Assembly: GCF_026802175.1 (NCBI RefSeq)
Contig: NZ_CP113797.1
Coordinates: 2,581,026 to 2,645,025 of the forward strand
DNA length: 64,000 nucleotides
DNA from: Thermocoleostomius sinensis A174
Lineage (GTDB): Bacteria; Cyanobacteriota; Cyanobacteriia; Elainellales; Elainellaceae
Direction: 5' to 3'
Under the pieces are notes generated by a model, which was given only the letters and a program-made list of their open reading frames with translations, was not told the DNA's origin and did not search any database. Each line of letters starts with the position of its first letter. Positions within the stretch are counted from its first letter, which is position 1. The translations under genes and the position numbers were made by a program. This document shows positions 51,531-60,166 of this stretch, in pieces.

Positions 51531-51600
51531 AAGGCTACTAGCTCAACCAAAACTTCAGCTTTTACCTTTAAAGCTTTAGCATCTATCTTCTAGCCTTTTT
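51531..51600 (+). terminator. Possible terminator after ppc
   Basis: AAGGCTA at 51531 and TAGCCTT at 51591 can pair, and TTTT follows the second arm. The loop is 53 bases, unusually large, so this is a weak call. Confidence 0.3.
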
Positions 51601-51618
51601 CCTACCAGAGGTAGATCC

Positions 51619-52224
51619 ATGAGTAGCCAGGATGAAATGAAGGGCATTGCCCAGGAAATTCAAGCGCAAGTGTTAATCCTGGGCACGTTTGTGGGTGTTA
51701 TGTGGGTGCTAGAACTCATCGACATTCCGCTGGGCGGCACGCGGGGGTTCTGTAACGGGCTGAATCAATTTGGCATTTTTCCCCGCCAACTTTCTGGACT
51801 GCGCGGCATTTTGTTTGCGCCATTTCTACACGGCGGCTTTGGACATCTCATTGCCAATACCATTCCGTTTGTGACGCTGGGTTGGCTAGTGATGCTGCGC
51901 CGCACAATCGACTTCTTTTGGGTAACGGCGATTGCCATGTTTGTCGGTGGTATGGGAACGTGGCTATTGGGTGCACCCGGCTGTCATATTGGTGCGAGCG
52001 GGGTCATTTTTGGTTACTTGGGCTATCTCATTGCTCGCGGCTACTTCGAGCGCAAACTTCTATCGCTGTTGTTTTCGCTGATTGTGCTTGTGATGTATGG
52101 TGGTTTGCTGTGGGGAATTCTGCCCGTCCGCATTGGCATTTCCTGGGAGGGGCATTTGTTTGGTTTTCTAGGTGGAGTGGTTGCCGCCAAGCTGCTGGCT
52201 ACCCCTCGGCGATCGTATAACTAA
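51619..52224 (+). CDS. Rhomboid family intramembrane serine protease
   Basis: A 201-residue membrane protein with six helices. The rhomboid features are present: an [11 protein letters not shown] block in helix 2, the nucleophile in G-A-S-G-V-I-F-G-Y, and the His in [11 protein letters not shown]. It cleaves substrate transmembrane helices; substrates are unknown. ATG 51619 is preceded by AGAGGT. It is followed 29 bases later by rimM. Confidence 0.9.
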   Translation: MSSQDEMKGIAQEIQAQVLILGTFVGVMWVLELIDIPLGGTRGFCNGLNQFGIFPRQLSGLRGILFAPFLHGGFGHLIANTIPFVTLGWLVMLRRTIDFFWVTAIAMFVGGMGTWLLGAPGCHIGASGVIFGYLGYLIARGYFERKLLSLLFSLIVLVMYGGLLWGILPVRIGISWEGHLFGFLGGVVAAKLLATPRRSYN

Positions 52225-52253
52225 CCGTAGCTTGCCTCATCCTTGATCTGCTT

Positions 52254-52787
52254 ATGTCTGAGTGGTTAGAAATTGGCAAAATTGTGGGAGTTCAAGGGGT
52301 AAAGGGAGAAGTACGCATTTATCCCAATACCGATTTTCCAGAACGATTTGAGCAATCTGGAACTCGCTGGTTGCTGCGTCCTGGTAAAGCCGACCCAGAA
52401 CCGATCGATCTACTCAGTGGGCGTTATCTACCTAATAAGGGACTCTATGTCGTGTCCTTTGCCGGTATTACCGATCGCAACCAAGCCGAACAACTGCGCG
52501 ATTGCCGCCTGCTAGTGCCAGAAGCCGATCGACCCAAACTAGATGAGGATGAGTATCACGTGCTAGATTTGCTCAACCTGACAGTTTTTGATCAAGCCAC
52601 CCAAACTTCGATTGGAACGGTGACAGATGTGATTGCAGCAGGAAATGATCTGCTGGAAGTCAAGCTGCATGTCGCAAACACCTCGGCTACCGTATTAATT
52701 CCCTTTGTAAAAGCGATCGTTCCCGTGGTGGACTTGGTGCAAAAGCGCATCGAGATTACACCACCCCCTGGCTTAATTGAGTTGTAG
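52254..52787 (+). CDS. rimM: Ribosome maturation factor RimM
   Basis: Assists 30S assembly near the S19/16S head. 177 residues: an N-terminal RimM domain ([19 protein letters not shown], usual start) and a C-terminal PRC-barrel ([53 protein letters not shown]). ATG at 52254, 29 bases after the rhomboid gene; probably co-transcribed. Confidence 0.95.
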   Translation: MSEWLEIGKIVGVQGVKGEVRIYPNTDFPERFEQSGTRWLLRPGKADPEPIDLLSGRYLPNKGLYVVSFAGITDRNQAEQLRDCRLLVPEADRPKLDEDEYHVLDLLNLTVFDQATQTSIGTVTDVIAAGNDLLEVKLHVANTSATVLIPFVKAIVPVVDLVQKRIEITPPPGLIEL

Positions 52788-53008
52788 CGATAGACTGAGG
52801 CGGCTAAACTCTGGTTGGGAAAGTATGTAGAACCTAGCTCCGACATAGCTCACTCTGTGTTTCGTCAGCCTCCTGTCCAGGCGGCTTGCTTTCTCTTAAA
52901 AGATCCTCAAATGGGTTCTATAAAACTTGCCTCTGTCGCTGAGATATTCTACTGTCGCTAAGATAGCCTAAGCTAAGTAAAGACACTTAATTATTCATTC
53001 CAACCATC

Positions 53009-53203
53009 ATGATTCTTCCAGGCTCAGCAGTCCGTGTCATCAACATCAATGATATTTATTACGGTTATCAAGGGCTAGTTCAACGAATTAGTGCCGACCA
53101 AGTCGCGGTATTATTTGAAGGCGGAAATTGGGATAAGTTGGTTAGTTTTAAACTATCTGAACTCGAAGCTGTTGACGCAACGGCAGGTCGTGGTAAGAAG
53201 TAA
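53009..53203 (+). CDS. ndhS: NAD(P)H dehydrogenase (NDH-1) subunit S
   Basis: A 64-residue SH3-like protein matching NdhS (I-L-P-G-S-A-V-R-V near the start, [10 protein letters not shown] and [12 protein letters not shown]). It belongs to photosynthetic NDH-1 and helps form the ferredoxin docking site for cyclic electron flow. It is followed by 170 bases of spacer and preceded by 220 bases in which I see no gene. Confidence 0.9.
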   Translation: MILPGSAVRVININDIYYGYQGLVQRISADQVAVLFEGGNWDKLVSFKLSELEAVDATAGRGKK

Positions 53204-53374
53204 TTTGAGCGGTTAGAAATCAGGGGTCAGGGGTTAAGAAAAGAGCGATATTTTGATTTGAGCTAGGTGTCGCAATGAAGGCGGCCACTAAATTCGCAGC
53301 CATCCTAATCCTTAGTCCCCAATCCCCAACTCTCAACCTTCAATTTCCACCCCCTGATTCTCCAATTCCATCTC

Positions 53375-54100
53375 ATGCGCTTATCTCTGCCTCAATTTGC
53401 TACTGCCGATCGCCGACCGGGTCATATTGCCGAGGTGATTGAAACCTCGACCACCGAATTTTTAGCTCAATGTCTAGAGCCAGAAGACTTGAGCTTTGCC
53501 GTGATGCCGCCGTTTGGCAGTTGGGTAAAGGCGATCGATGAGGAATCAGGGAATCAAATCTACGCGGTGGTCTATCATGCCACCACGAGTCCGATTGATT
53601 CGGTGCATCGAGCTAGAGCTTTAGGTCTATCGTTACAAGAACTGCGGGAACAGCAACCGCAGATTTTTGCCATGCTGAAAACCGAGTTTCGAGCCGCGAT
53701 CGTCGGATTTCAGCTTTCCGCTCCGACTCAGAATGGAGCGCAGCATCGATCGAATGGAACGAATGGAGCTACTAACAAAGCCACCAGGAGTACGACACCC
53801 GTTGGTAGTGACAGCCTATATCAACACTTGCCGCCTCGTCCACCCCAGGTGCACCAAGCGGTATTTCGCTGTGCCTCGGACGAAGTAGTGCAGTTTAGCG
53901 ATCGACTCGATTTTTTGCGAACCTTGTTGCAACTCAGCAGTGCACCTGTGGATGCATTGGTAGCCGCCACCCTACGAGAAGTGTATCAACTGCGACAAGC
54001 CGATCGTCGCTGGCTGGTCGAGGCTGGCCGATCGCTCAGCGTTCTGCTAAAAGATGACTACGATCGATTGCGAATTATTTTGCAGCAAGTGCATGTATAG
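53375..54100 (+). CDS. HAS-barrel domain protein
   Basis: A 241-residue protein. Residues 14-80 fit a HAS-barrel (HerA-ATP synthase N-terminal) domain: IAEVIETSTTEFLAQCL, PPFGSWVKA and IYAVVYHATTSPID. A low-complexity Asn/Thr linker follows at about 118-145, then a helical C-terminal half (FSDRLDFLRTLLQL, LRIILQQV). HAS-barrels assemble oligomeric ATPases, but no ATPase domain is fused or adjacent. Conserved in cyanobacteria from memory; role unknown. Confidence 0.75.
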   Translation: MRLSLPQFATADRRPGHIAEVIETSTTEFLAQCLEPEDLSFAVMPPFGSWVKAIDEESGNQIYAVVYHATTSPIDSVHRARALGLSLQELREQQPQIFAMLKTEFRAAIVGFQLSAPTQNGAQHRSNGTNGATNKATRSTTPVGSDSLYQHLPPRPPQVHQAVFRCASDEVVQFSDRLDFLRTLLQLSSAPVDALVAATLREVYQLRQADRRWLVEAGRSLSVLLKDDYDRLRIILQQVHV

Positions 54101-54184
54101 AGTCATGCATGGATCGCAAGGGCTTGGCCGAGGGTCTAGCGTGTCCTGTAAACAAATAAATATAGGTGCCCGCCCTTCTCTTTC

Positions 54185-54850
54185 CTATTTCTGCCGCAGC
54201 GCCAACATCAATCCATCGGCGATCGGCACCAAACTAGGAATCACCCGATCGTCGTCGCGAATTTTTTGATTGAGGTTCCGAATAGCATTCGTGCGGCTAT
54301 CCTGCACCGTTGGGTCAGCAACTTTTCCAGACCACAGCACATTATCAATTGCAATCAGTCCTCCGACGCGCACCAATTGCAGCGTCCGTTCGTAATAGGC
54401 ATCATAGCTACTTTTGTCGGCATCAATGAACGCAAAGTCGAAGCTGTTGGCCTGTCCTTCAGCTAACAGTCGATCGAGTGTGTCAAGGGCTGGAGCTAAG
54501 TATAGTTTAATTTTGTCTGTCACTCCGGCCAATTGCCAATAGCGTTGAGCAATTTTCGTGTATTCGTCGCTGACATCGCAGGCAATCATCTGACCATCTG
54601 CAGGTAAAGCTAAGGCAACGCACAGCGAACTATAGCCCGTAAATACGCCTATTTCTAGGGTTTTTTTGGCTGCCATGAGTCGCACCAACAGCGCCATGAA
54701 CTGACCCTGTTCAGGTGAAATTTGCATTTGACTCATAGGATGCTCGGCGGTTTCTTGTCGCAGTTTTTGTAACACCTCGGGTTCCCGCAAGGAAGATGAG
54801 AGTAAATATGTGTACTGTTCATCAGTTAAGCCCAGCGATTGTTTGGTCAT
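54185..54850 (-). CDS. SAM-dependent O-methyltransferase (caffeoyl-CoA OMT-like)
   Basis: A 221-residue class I methyltransferase: T-L-E-I-G-V-F-T-G-Y-S-S-L (SAM site), M-I-A-C-D-V-S-D-E, F-D-F-A-F-I-D-A-D-K (metal-binding Asp) and G-G-L-I-A-I-D-N-V-L-W. The bacterial relatives methylate catechols or coenzyme-A esters. Substrate unknown. It lies convergent with the HAS-barrel gene. Confidence 0.9.
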   Translation of the reverse strand: MTKQSLGLTDEQYTYLLSSSLREPEVLQKLRQETAEHPMSQMQISPEQGQFMALLVRLMAAKKTLEIGVFTGYSSLCVALALPADGQMIACDVSDEYTKIAQRYWQLAGVTDKIKLYLAPALDTLDRLLAEGQANSFDFAFIDADKSSYDAYYERTLQLVRVGGLIAIDNVLWSGKVADPTVQDSRTNAIRNLNQKIRDDDRVIPSLVPIADGLMLALRQK

Positions 54851-54990
54851 GGCAAATCATCCGATCGGGTGACACGAAAGTATGAGGTGAGGCTGATGTT
54901 GGTTTGTCTAAATAGAAGGACGATTGAACCACCAAGGAACTATCGCCGTATGAATACAACGTAGACTCTACCCCTTAAGGACATCCTTTC

Positions 54991-55191
54991 ATGAAAACTG
55001 CGTCTCGAAAAGCTCGTTTAATTCGGTTTTTACAAGAAGAGTTGCGCATTCCAGCCGACTCGATTCAGGTGGCATTGCGGCATCATCAAGAATCGTTACC
55101 AAACTTATTGCCAATGGTGTTGTGGCAGTATGGACTTGTGAGCTTAGAGCAACTAGACCAAATCTTTGATTGGCTGGAAACAGCCCAATGA
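54991..55191 (+). CDS. DUF2949 protein
   Basis: A 66-residue helical protein (RLIRFLQEELRIPADSI, LPMVLWQYGLVSLEQLDQIFDWLE) of the cyanobacterial DUF2949 family, function unknown. AAGGA lies about 10 bases before the ATG. It is monocistronic. Confidence 0.85.
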   Translation: MKTASRKARLIRFLQEELRIPADSIQVALRHHQESLPNLLPMVLWQYGLVSLEQLDQIFDWLETAQ

Positions 55192-55383
55192 TCGAGGTGA
55201 CGCAGCCAGGGTAAGAAACTGGGAGTTGGTCTGCGATCGAGCGGGTAGTCAGATCAACGCATCAATCAACGCAATAATAAAACACTCTATTAAAGTGTCG
55301 AAATTCTTAAGTTTTTAAGCTTAGTCAAGCCATTTCTCAGATTCATTCTGAACGATAGACCCCTTCAATCAGTGATTCGATCG

Positions 55384-55853
55384 CAACAATCAGATCGACG
55401 TCGTGCCACTGGAGGAACAGGATTAGGGCTAGCGATTGCCAAAATGTTAGTGGAAAGTCTGGGTGGCGAAATCACCGTTTGATCTGAACCTGAACAAGGC
55501 AGTATGTTTACAAAGCTCCTGTCATTTTTTTGACTGCTAAAGATGAAGTAACTGATCGCATTGAAGGATTGGATGCGGGAGCAGATGACTATATGGTGAA
55601 GCCGTTCAGTCTTGAGGAATTGCTGGTACGGGTGCGGGCCCATTTGCGACGCACACAGGAACCCAACGTGGATCTATTGCAGTTTGAAGATTTGACCCTG
55701 AATCGTAAAACTCGTGAAATTTTTCGGGGAAAACGAGCGATCGAACTCACGGCTTCATACTGTACGCAGTGTTGGTTACGTGTTGCGAGAATAGGAGTCT
55801 GTGTAACTTGTCTATGGCGATTGATGAGTCTCACTACCTTGGGTAGAGCTTAG
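55384..55853 (+). pseudogene. Decayed two-component fusion (histidine kinase tail plus response regulator middle)
   Basis: From 55399 a frame reads R-R-A-T-G-G-T-G-L-G-L-A-I-A-K-M-L-V-E-S-L-G-G-E-I, the G-box of a histidine kinase ATPase, broken by TGA at 55480. Forty bases later another frame reads [10 protein letters not shown] and [10 protein letters not shown] (REC domain end), then an OmpR-type linker to E-L-T-A, where the DNA-binding domain is lost. The phospho-acceptor Asp is also missing. Two parts of different genes are joined, presumably by a deletion. Confidence 0.7.
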
Positions 55854-56055
55854 CGCTGTACCATTAATTACCGATGAGTATACCGATGGAATGATTAAAG
55901 TGTAACTAGAAGTATAAAATAAAAAGCGGATAATTGTATCATCAGCTTGGGCAAGTTTGCAGAGCATAAATCTATATTTTAAGTAAGGTAAATTAACCTT
56001 TGAAAGATACAGATTGTTGCAGAGGCGATCGAACGATCGCCCCCACAAACAGAGA

Positions 56056-57873
56056 CTATGCCAGCAATTCACCTGTTTCTTGCAGCGTATGCAAGCGGTG
56101 GTAAATGCCCCCTCGCGTCAGCAGTTGCTCGTGGCTTCCCACTTCAAGGATTCGACCCTGATCAAGTACCACAATTTTGTCGGCTTCCCGCACAGTACTG
56201 AGTCGGTGAGCAATGATGATCGTGGTACGAGTGCCGAGAATGCTGCGCATGGCCAACTGAATCGATCGCTCGGATTCGTAGTCTAGGCTGGAGGTAGCTT
56301 CATCAAACACCAGCACATCCGGATTCATGAGCAACGCTCGTGCAATGCCCAATCGCTGCCGCTGTCCACCTGATAAGCGCACACCCCGCTCACCCACAAC
56401 CGTGTAGTATCCATTGGGTAGAAGGTGAATGAACTCATCGACTCTGGCAATTTGACACGCTTTCTCGATTTCCTCAAACGTAACCAAGGGATTGCCGTAT
56501 TTGAGGTTATCTAACAATGTGCCGTTGAAGACATCTACTTCTTGGTGAACGATCGCCAGTCGTCGTCGATAGCCAGTGATGTCCAAACTGCGCGTATCTT
56601 GCCCGTCAATCAGAATCCGACCCTGTTGAGGATCAAAGTACCGAAACAGCAGCTTCACCATGGTTGACTTTCCTGAACCCGATCGGCCCACCAAGGCCAC
56701 CGTTTGGTACGGTTCGATCAGCAAGTTGATGTCTTGCAACACCGGGCGATCGGCATCATAGCCAAAGTAGATGCGATCGAAATGTACCTTTCCTGTGAAC
56801 CGATAATGACGCACGGCTTCGGGTGGGTCAGCCAAATTAGCGGAATCGTCGCCAACGGGAAGCTTCATGAACTGATGCAATCGCTGCATGGACGCATAGC
56901 GACGGGCAAACACTTCGGCTAAGCCGCTAATCGGTTCAAGTTCTGCATAAGCCATGCTTGAAACCGTTAACGTGGTGATGAAATGTCCCAGCGAAATCTG
57001 TCCTTGCAGCGTGGCCCATAGCGTCAGCGCCAATACCACAAATACCGAAGTTTGAATCACGAATCGCTGCCAGGTAAACAGAATTGTGTACCCTTTGTGA
57101 ATCCGCAAGCTGACAATCTTGAACTGTCGTTGCAGCCGCTCTTGCTGTCGTTGCAGTTCTTTGGCTTCGGTGGCAAATGCCTTCACCGTTTTGATGTTAG
57201 TAATGATCTCAGATGTCCGGCTTTCGGTGTTCTCTTCATAGCGATCGAGAACCTCTTCTTTCGTAATTAACTGTTTTAGCGTCTTCCAAGTGAACCAAAG
57301 AATGACTACGAATGATAACAGAAAAAGGATTGCGATTCGCCAATCAATCACTAAAATTAGAACAAAAATGCCCACTACTCGCAGAATCTTCGGAATCATT
57401 TGACCCGAAATTTCGGGATATGTCCAAGTATGATTGGATAATCCTCTAGCGACTCGTCCGGCAATCCGTCCAGCGTTGTTTTCGTCGTAGAACTCCAATG
57501 GCAAAGTGAGAATTTTGGCGATTGTGCGCCCAGTGTGATCTCGGCGCGATCGTAGGGCAATATCCCAGTGAAACCAGTGGCTTAGCCAGGGTTGCAGCGG
57601 CGCACGCACCACTGTTACGACAAAAATAATCCCGAGCAGTACCGCAACAGACAAGGATTGGCTGGGCGGCTGTTGGGCCAGTGTAGCAATTTGATTGGTA
57701 AACAATTGCAGCGGCGCATCGATCGCCTGATTCGACAGAACATTTAGCAGTTGACCAATTGTGTAAGGCACAACCAGATCAATAATTTCAAACAGGCTGC
57801 TCATCGCAATACTGAAGATTGCGAGCGACCAATACGATCGGAAGTAGCGCACAAGATCTAAGAAATTTGCCAT
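56056..57873 (-). CDS. ABC transporter, fused permease and ATPase (exporter type)
   Basis: A 605-residue half-transporter. Six membrane helices lie in residues about 15-320, and an ATPase domain follows with G-R-S-G-S-G-K-S-T (Walker A), L-S-G-G-Q-R-Q-R-L-G-I-A-R-A-L-L (signature) and V-L-V-F-D-E-A-T-S-S-L-D (Walker B). It would work as a dimer exporting lipid, peptide or drug. No partner or accessory gene is adjacent. The start MANFLDLVRYFRSYW fits the fold. Confidence 0.92.
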   Translation of the reverse strand: MANFLDLVRYFRSYWSLAIFSIAMSSLFEIIDLVVPYTIGQLLNVLSNQAIDAPLQLFTNQIATLAQQPPSQSLSVAVLLGIIFVVTVVRAPLQPWLSHWFHWDIALRSRRDHTGRTIAKILTLPLEFYDENNAGRIAGRVARGLSNHTWTYPEISGQMIPKILRVVGIFVLILVIDWRIAILFLLSFVVILWFTWKTLKQLITKEEVLDRYEENTESRTSEIITNIKTVKAFATEAKELQRQQERLQRQFKIVSLRIHKGYTILFTWQRFVIQTSVFVVLALTLWATLQGQISLGHFITTLTVSSMAYAELEPISGLAEVFARRYASMQRLHQFMKLPVGDDSANLADPPEAVRHYRFTGKVHFDRIYFGYDADRPVLQDINLLIEPYQTVALVGRSGSGKSTMVKLLFRYFDPQQGRILIDGQDTRSLDITGYRRRLAIVHQEVDVFNGTLLDNLKYGNPLVTFEEIEKACQIARVDEFIHLLPNGYYTVVGERGVRLSGGQRQRLGIARALLMNPDVLVFDEATSSLDYESERSIQLAMRSILGTRTTIIIAHRLSTVREADKIVVLDQGRILEVGSHEQLLTRGGIYHRLHTLQETGELLA

Positions 57874-58350
57874 AGGTGATGCGCCTCACTAATAAAAATC
57901 AGACAGACTTAGGGGTGATGTTAGTGAACAGTCAGCCCGCAACAAGAAACATCAGCATAAACAATTGACAGCAAAGGTTCGCGGAATTGAAATCACAATC
58001 CTAGAAGGATGGATGCGATGAAACCATGGACAATGACAGGATTTTTTAGAAGAAGTCGGTAATCCTCAATAAGAACAGATATGAATAAACATAATCAGAT
58101 TGGAATTACTCTAAAGGAGAAATCGAAATGATGGTCCTTAGAACAAAAATATAAGGACAATAGAATAAAACTGAACCCGTGTAGCAACGATAAAGCTATA
58201 CTACAGATTGTGTTACAAGGTTTCCAGAAAACAGATTGAACCTGTACAGTAGTTTCGATCGACAATGCGTTTTGTAGAGTAGGCAGTGCCCCTCTATCTA
58301 GGCTGCACCAAGCTCGATGCAGGTTAATGGTTGGCTTTCGGTTATTAAAT

Positions 58351-58378
58351 ACAGTTGCATTGCTACAGTTGCATTGCT
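58351..58378. repeat. 14-bp perfect tandem duplication
   Basis: ACAGTTGCATTGCT is present twice, back to back. It is non-coding and mutation-free, hence recent. Confidence 0.9.
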
Positions 58379-58473
58379 TACGAAACGTTGAAGGATGTCT
58401 GACTACTCATTGTAACACATATGTAGTATATGCTGGCAAGCGCTAGCCCTAAGAAACCTATTGTGCTTTGACG

Positions 58474-58501
58474 ATTCTATTAGGGCAATTCTATTAGGGC
58501 G
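58474..58501. repeat. 14-bp tandem duplication
   Basis: ATTCTATTAGGGCA is followed directly by ATTCTATTAGGGCG, one mismatch at the end. Second case of a 14-base period in this spacer. Confidence 0.85.
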
Positions 58502-58624
58502 ATCGATTGCCCCTTCTCCTGGTAATGAAGCATACTCAGCAAAAAGGGCAGTACCGAGACTGCCCGCATTCATCAATGTTACCAACCAAAATTAGCAAAT
58601 TTAAGCAATTCTAAATGGGGAAGG

Positions 58625-58765
58625 TTAGTTAAAGGCATAGGCCGATTGCAACGCCCATACAACTAGAAAGGCGATCGAGCCTAGAATGAGCAGCGCCGAA
58701 AGCGTCACAGCAAAGGTGCTGTCTGCTCCCTTAAATTTCATAATTCCCCGATTCATGTCTGTCAT
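58625..58765 (-). CDS. Single-helix small membrane protein, unidentified
   Basis: A 46-residue protein from ATG 58765 (MTDMNRGIMKFKGADSTF), with GGAGAAG about 10 bases upstream. One membrane helix of about 25 residues (AVTLSALLILGSIAFLVVWAL) is followed by QSAYAFN. The size and form recall small subunits of photosystems, cytochrome b6f or NDH-1, but it does not match those I know (PsbM, PsbX, Psb30, PetN, PsaM, PsaX were considered). A longer frame to 58825 has no support. Confidence 0.6.
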   Translation of the reverse strand: MTDMNRGIMKFKGADSTFAVTLSALLILGSIAFLVVWALQSAYAFN

Positions 58766-59152
58766 AGTATGCGTCTTCTCCCTACAAAGCTGGGGTCGTT
58801 CAGGCTTGCACAGAGCCACGTACACAGTTGATAACCTGGCAAGACAAGGGCAATAACTTGTACCTATCTTCCTCCATTATTTTAGCCAGCCTCCCTGCAA
58901 GTCCAGCGTCAAGCCGCACACTTTAACGTTTTTTTCTCAATTTGTTGAACAATTCGTTGAAATGGCCGTTGTTCACGGGAACTTTTTTTAGACATTGTAG
59001 TCTAGGCAACTTGCTCATTAAACCAATAGCTCTTTAACAAACTAAAGTCGTGTATTAATCATTCACTGTTGCAACTCGGTGATTGAGTTTTGTCTACTGA
59101 ATCACAGATTGCTTAATCTACAGGTGTGCAAAGCACATAAGGATATTTATCT

Positions 59153-59725
59153 ATGAAAACCGTCAATATTGGTGTGTTATTGCTTCCAGTTGCACTAGCA
59201 ACAATTCCCCTCTCTGCCGAGGCGCAAGTATCTAGAACGACGTATGTCTATCAATGTGACGAAGGGGGCACTTTTAAGGCAGAGTTTGTTCCAGAAGGAG
59301 CCGTTGTTTACTTGGGTAACGAAACGCTGACCTTGGAACAGATTCCAGCGGCTTCTGGGGCACGCTACTCAGATGGCTCCACTACGCTTTATACCAAGGA
59401 AAACGAAGCGTTTGTCGAGGTGGATGGTGAAACGGTGCTAAACAACTGCACCGTTCAGCTAGACTCGATCGAAGGTTCTACTGAAGCAGAAACAACGATC
59501 GATGGATCAGTGACAGAGGAATCGGTGGAGGGCGAAACGACCACCCTAGAGGAGTCTGCCACCGTAGAAAGCACCAGGCTAGAGGGCACAACGACCACTG
59601 AACAAACCACAATTCAACGGACTGAAACCACCCAGCAAACTACTACTCCAGCGCCTGCCCAAACGACCCCGGCTCCGGCTCCCAGTCCTGCCGCTAGCCC
59701 AGCCCCCGTGCGGGCTCTGTGGTAA
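59153..59725 (+). CDS. Secreted MliC/PliC-like protein with Thr-rich tail
   Basis: A 190-residue exported protein: signal peptide to about A24, then a domain of about 75 residues with Y-V-Y-Q-C, G-N-E-T-L-T-L-E-Q, S-G-A-R-Y and Y-T-K-E-N-E-A-F-V-E. This is the pattern of MliC-type C-type-lysozyme inhibitors. The last 80 residues are Thr/Glu then Pro/Ala-rich low complexity. It may protect the wall from lysozyme-like hydrolases. The two cysteines (C35 and C99) could form the family disulfide. An intrinsic terminator follows 168 bases later. Confidence 0.7.
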   Translation: MKTVNIGVLLLPVALATIPLSAEAQVSRTTYVYQCDEGGTFKAEFVPEGAVVYLGNETLTLEQIPAASGARYSDGSTTLYTKENEAFVEVDGETVLNNCTVQLDSIEGSTEAETTIDGSVTEESVEGETTTLEESATVESTRLEGTTTTEQTTIQRTETTQQTTTPAPAQTTPAPAPSPAASPAPVRALW

Positions 59726-59866
59726 TGCCCGTTCTCTAATACCCATTCTCTATTCAGTTGCACCGGATGCCAACCCTTCCCACCCTCCCTTTTTGGCAAG
59801 GAGGAGGAGCCACCAGCGGTGGGGTGAATGCGATGCCGCATGCCAACGAATGGGGATGAACACGAT

Positions 59867-59894
59867 TACATGTTGTGAGATACATGTTGTGAGG
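59867..59894. repeat. 14-bp tandem duplication before a terminator
   Basis: TACATGTTGTGAGA then TACATGTTGTGAGG, back to back, one mismatch. Immediately upstream of the hairpin at 59893. Confidence 0.85.
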
Positions 59895-59920
59895 GCGATC
59901 GATGGATCGCCCTTTCTTTT
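59893..59920 (+). terminator. Intrinsic terminator
   Basis: Perfect 8-bp stem GGGCGATC/GATCGCCC with a four-base loop, followed by TTTCTTTT. It lies 168 bases after the MliC-like gene. The remaining spacer up to 60166 holds no supported gene. Confidence 0.85.
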
Positions 59921-60166
59921 GTAGGCAGCTACTGTAAGTGGCTGCAAAGAGACTGGGTACTATTAACCGATGGGGCGTTGCTGAATTTAAGTTGGATTTG
60001 CCGATTTGCCCTTATCTTCACCCCTGCTTCCGGAGAGAGAAGAGCGTCGGAACACTCGTTCCCTCTCCCAACGGAGCAAGGGTGAGGGTGAGGCAGCCTA
60101 GAGTCAGATCTCGATTCAGCCATGCCACCGATGGTTTAGCTTGAGTTCAACCCATCGGAGAACGCT

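Larger units (their letters stand above)
57874..58624. other. Large spacer with two 14-bp tandem duplications
   Basis: About 750 bases with no supported gene. It includes the upstream region of the ABC gene and two perfect or nearly perfect tandem pairs: ACAGTTGCATTGCT at 58351-58378 and ATTCTATTAGGGC(A/G) at 58474-58501. A 60-codon minus frame at 58403-58585 has no family features. AT-rich, no hairpin of note. Confidence 0.5.

Noticed and set aside
52788-53008. Possible structured RNA between rimM and ndhS
   Set aside because: Only short GGCGGC/GCCTCC pairings are seen and none forms a stable, isolated hairpin with a T-run.
55192-55383. Possible small RNA around the ACACT/AGTGT and CTTAAG palindromes near 55280-55320
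   Set aside because: The stems are short and AT-rich with no terminator; no support beyond base composition.
58403-58585. 60-codon minus frame in the large spacer
   Set aside because: It runs through a recent tandem duplication, has no ribosome site and no family pattern.
59726-60166. Short frames on both strands in this spacer
   Set aside because: The sequence is filler-type repeats, a tandem duplication and a terminator; no codon or domain signal.
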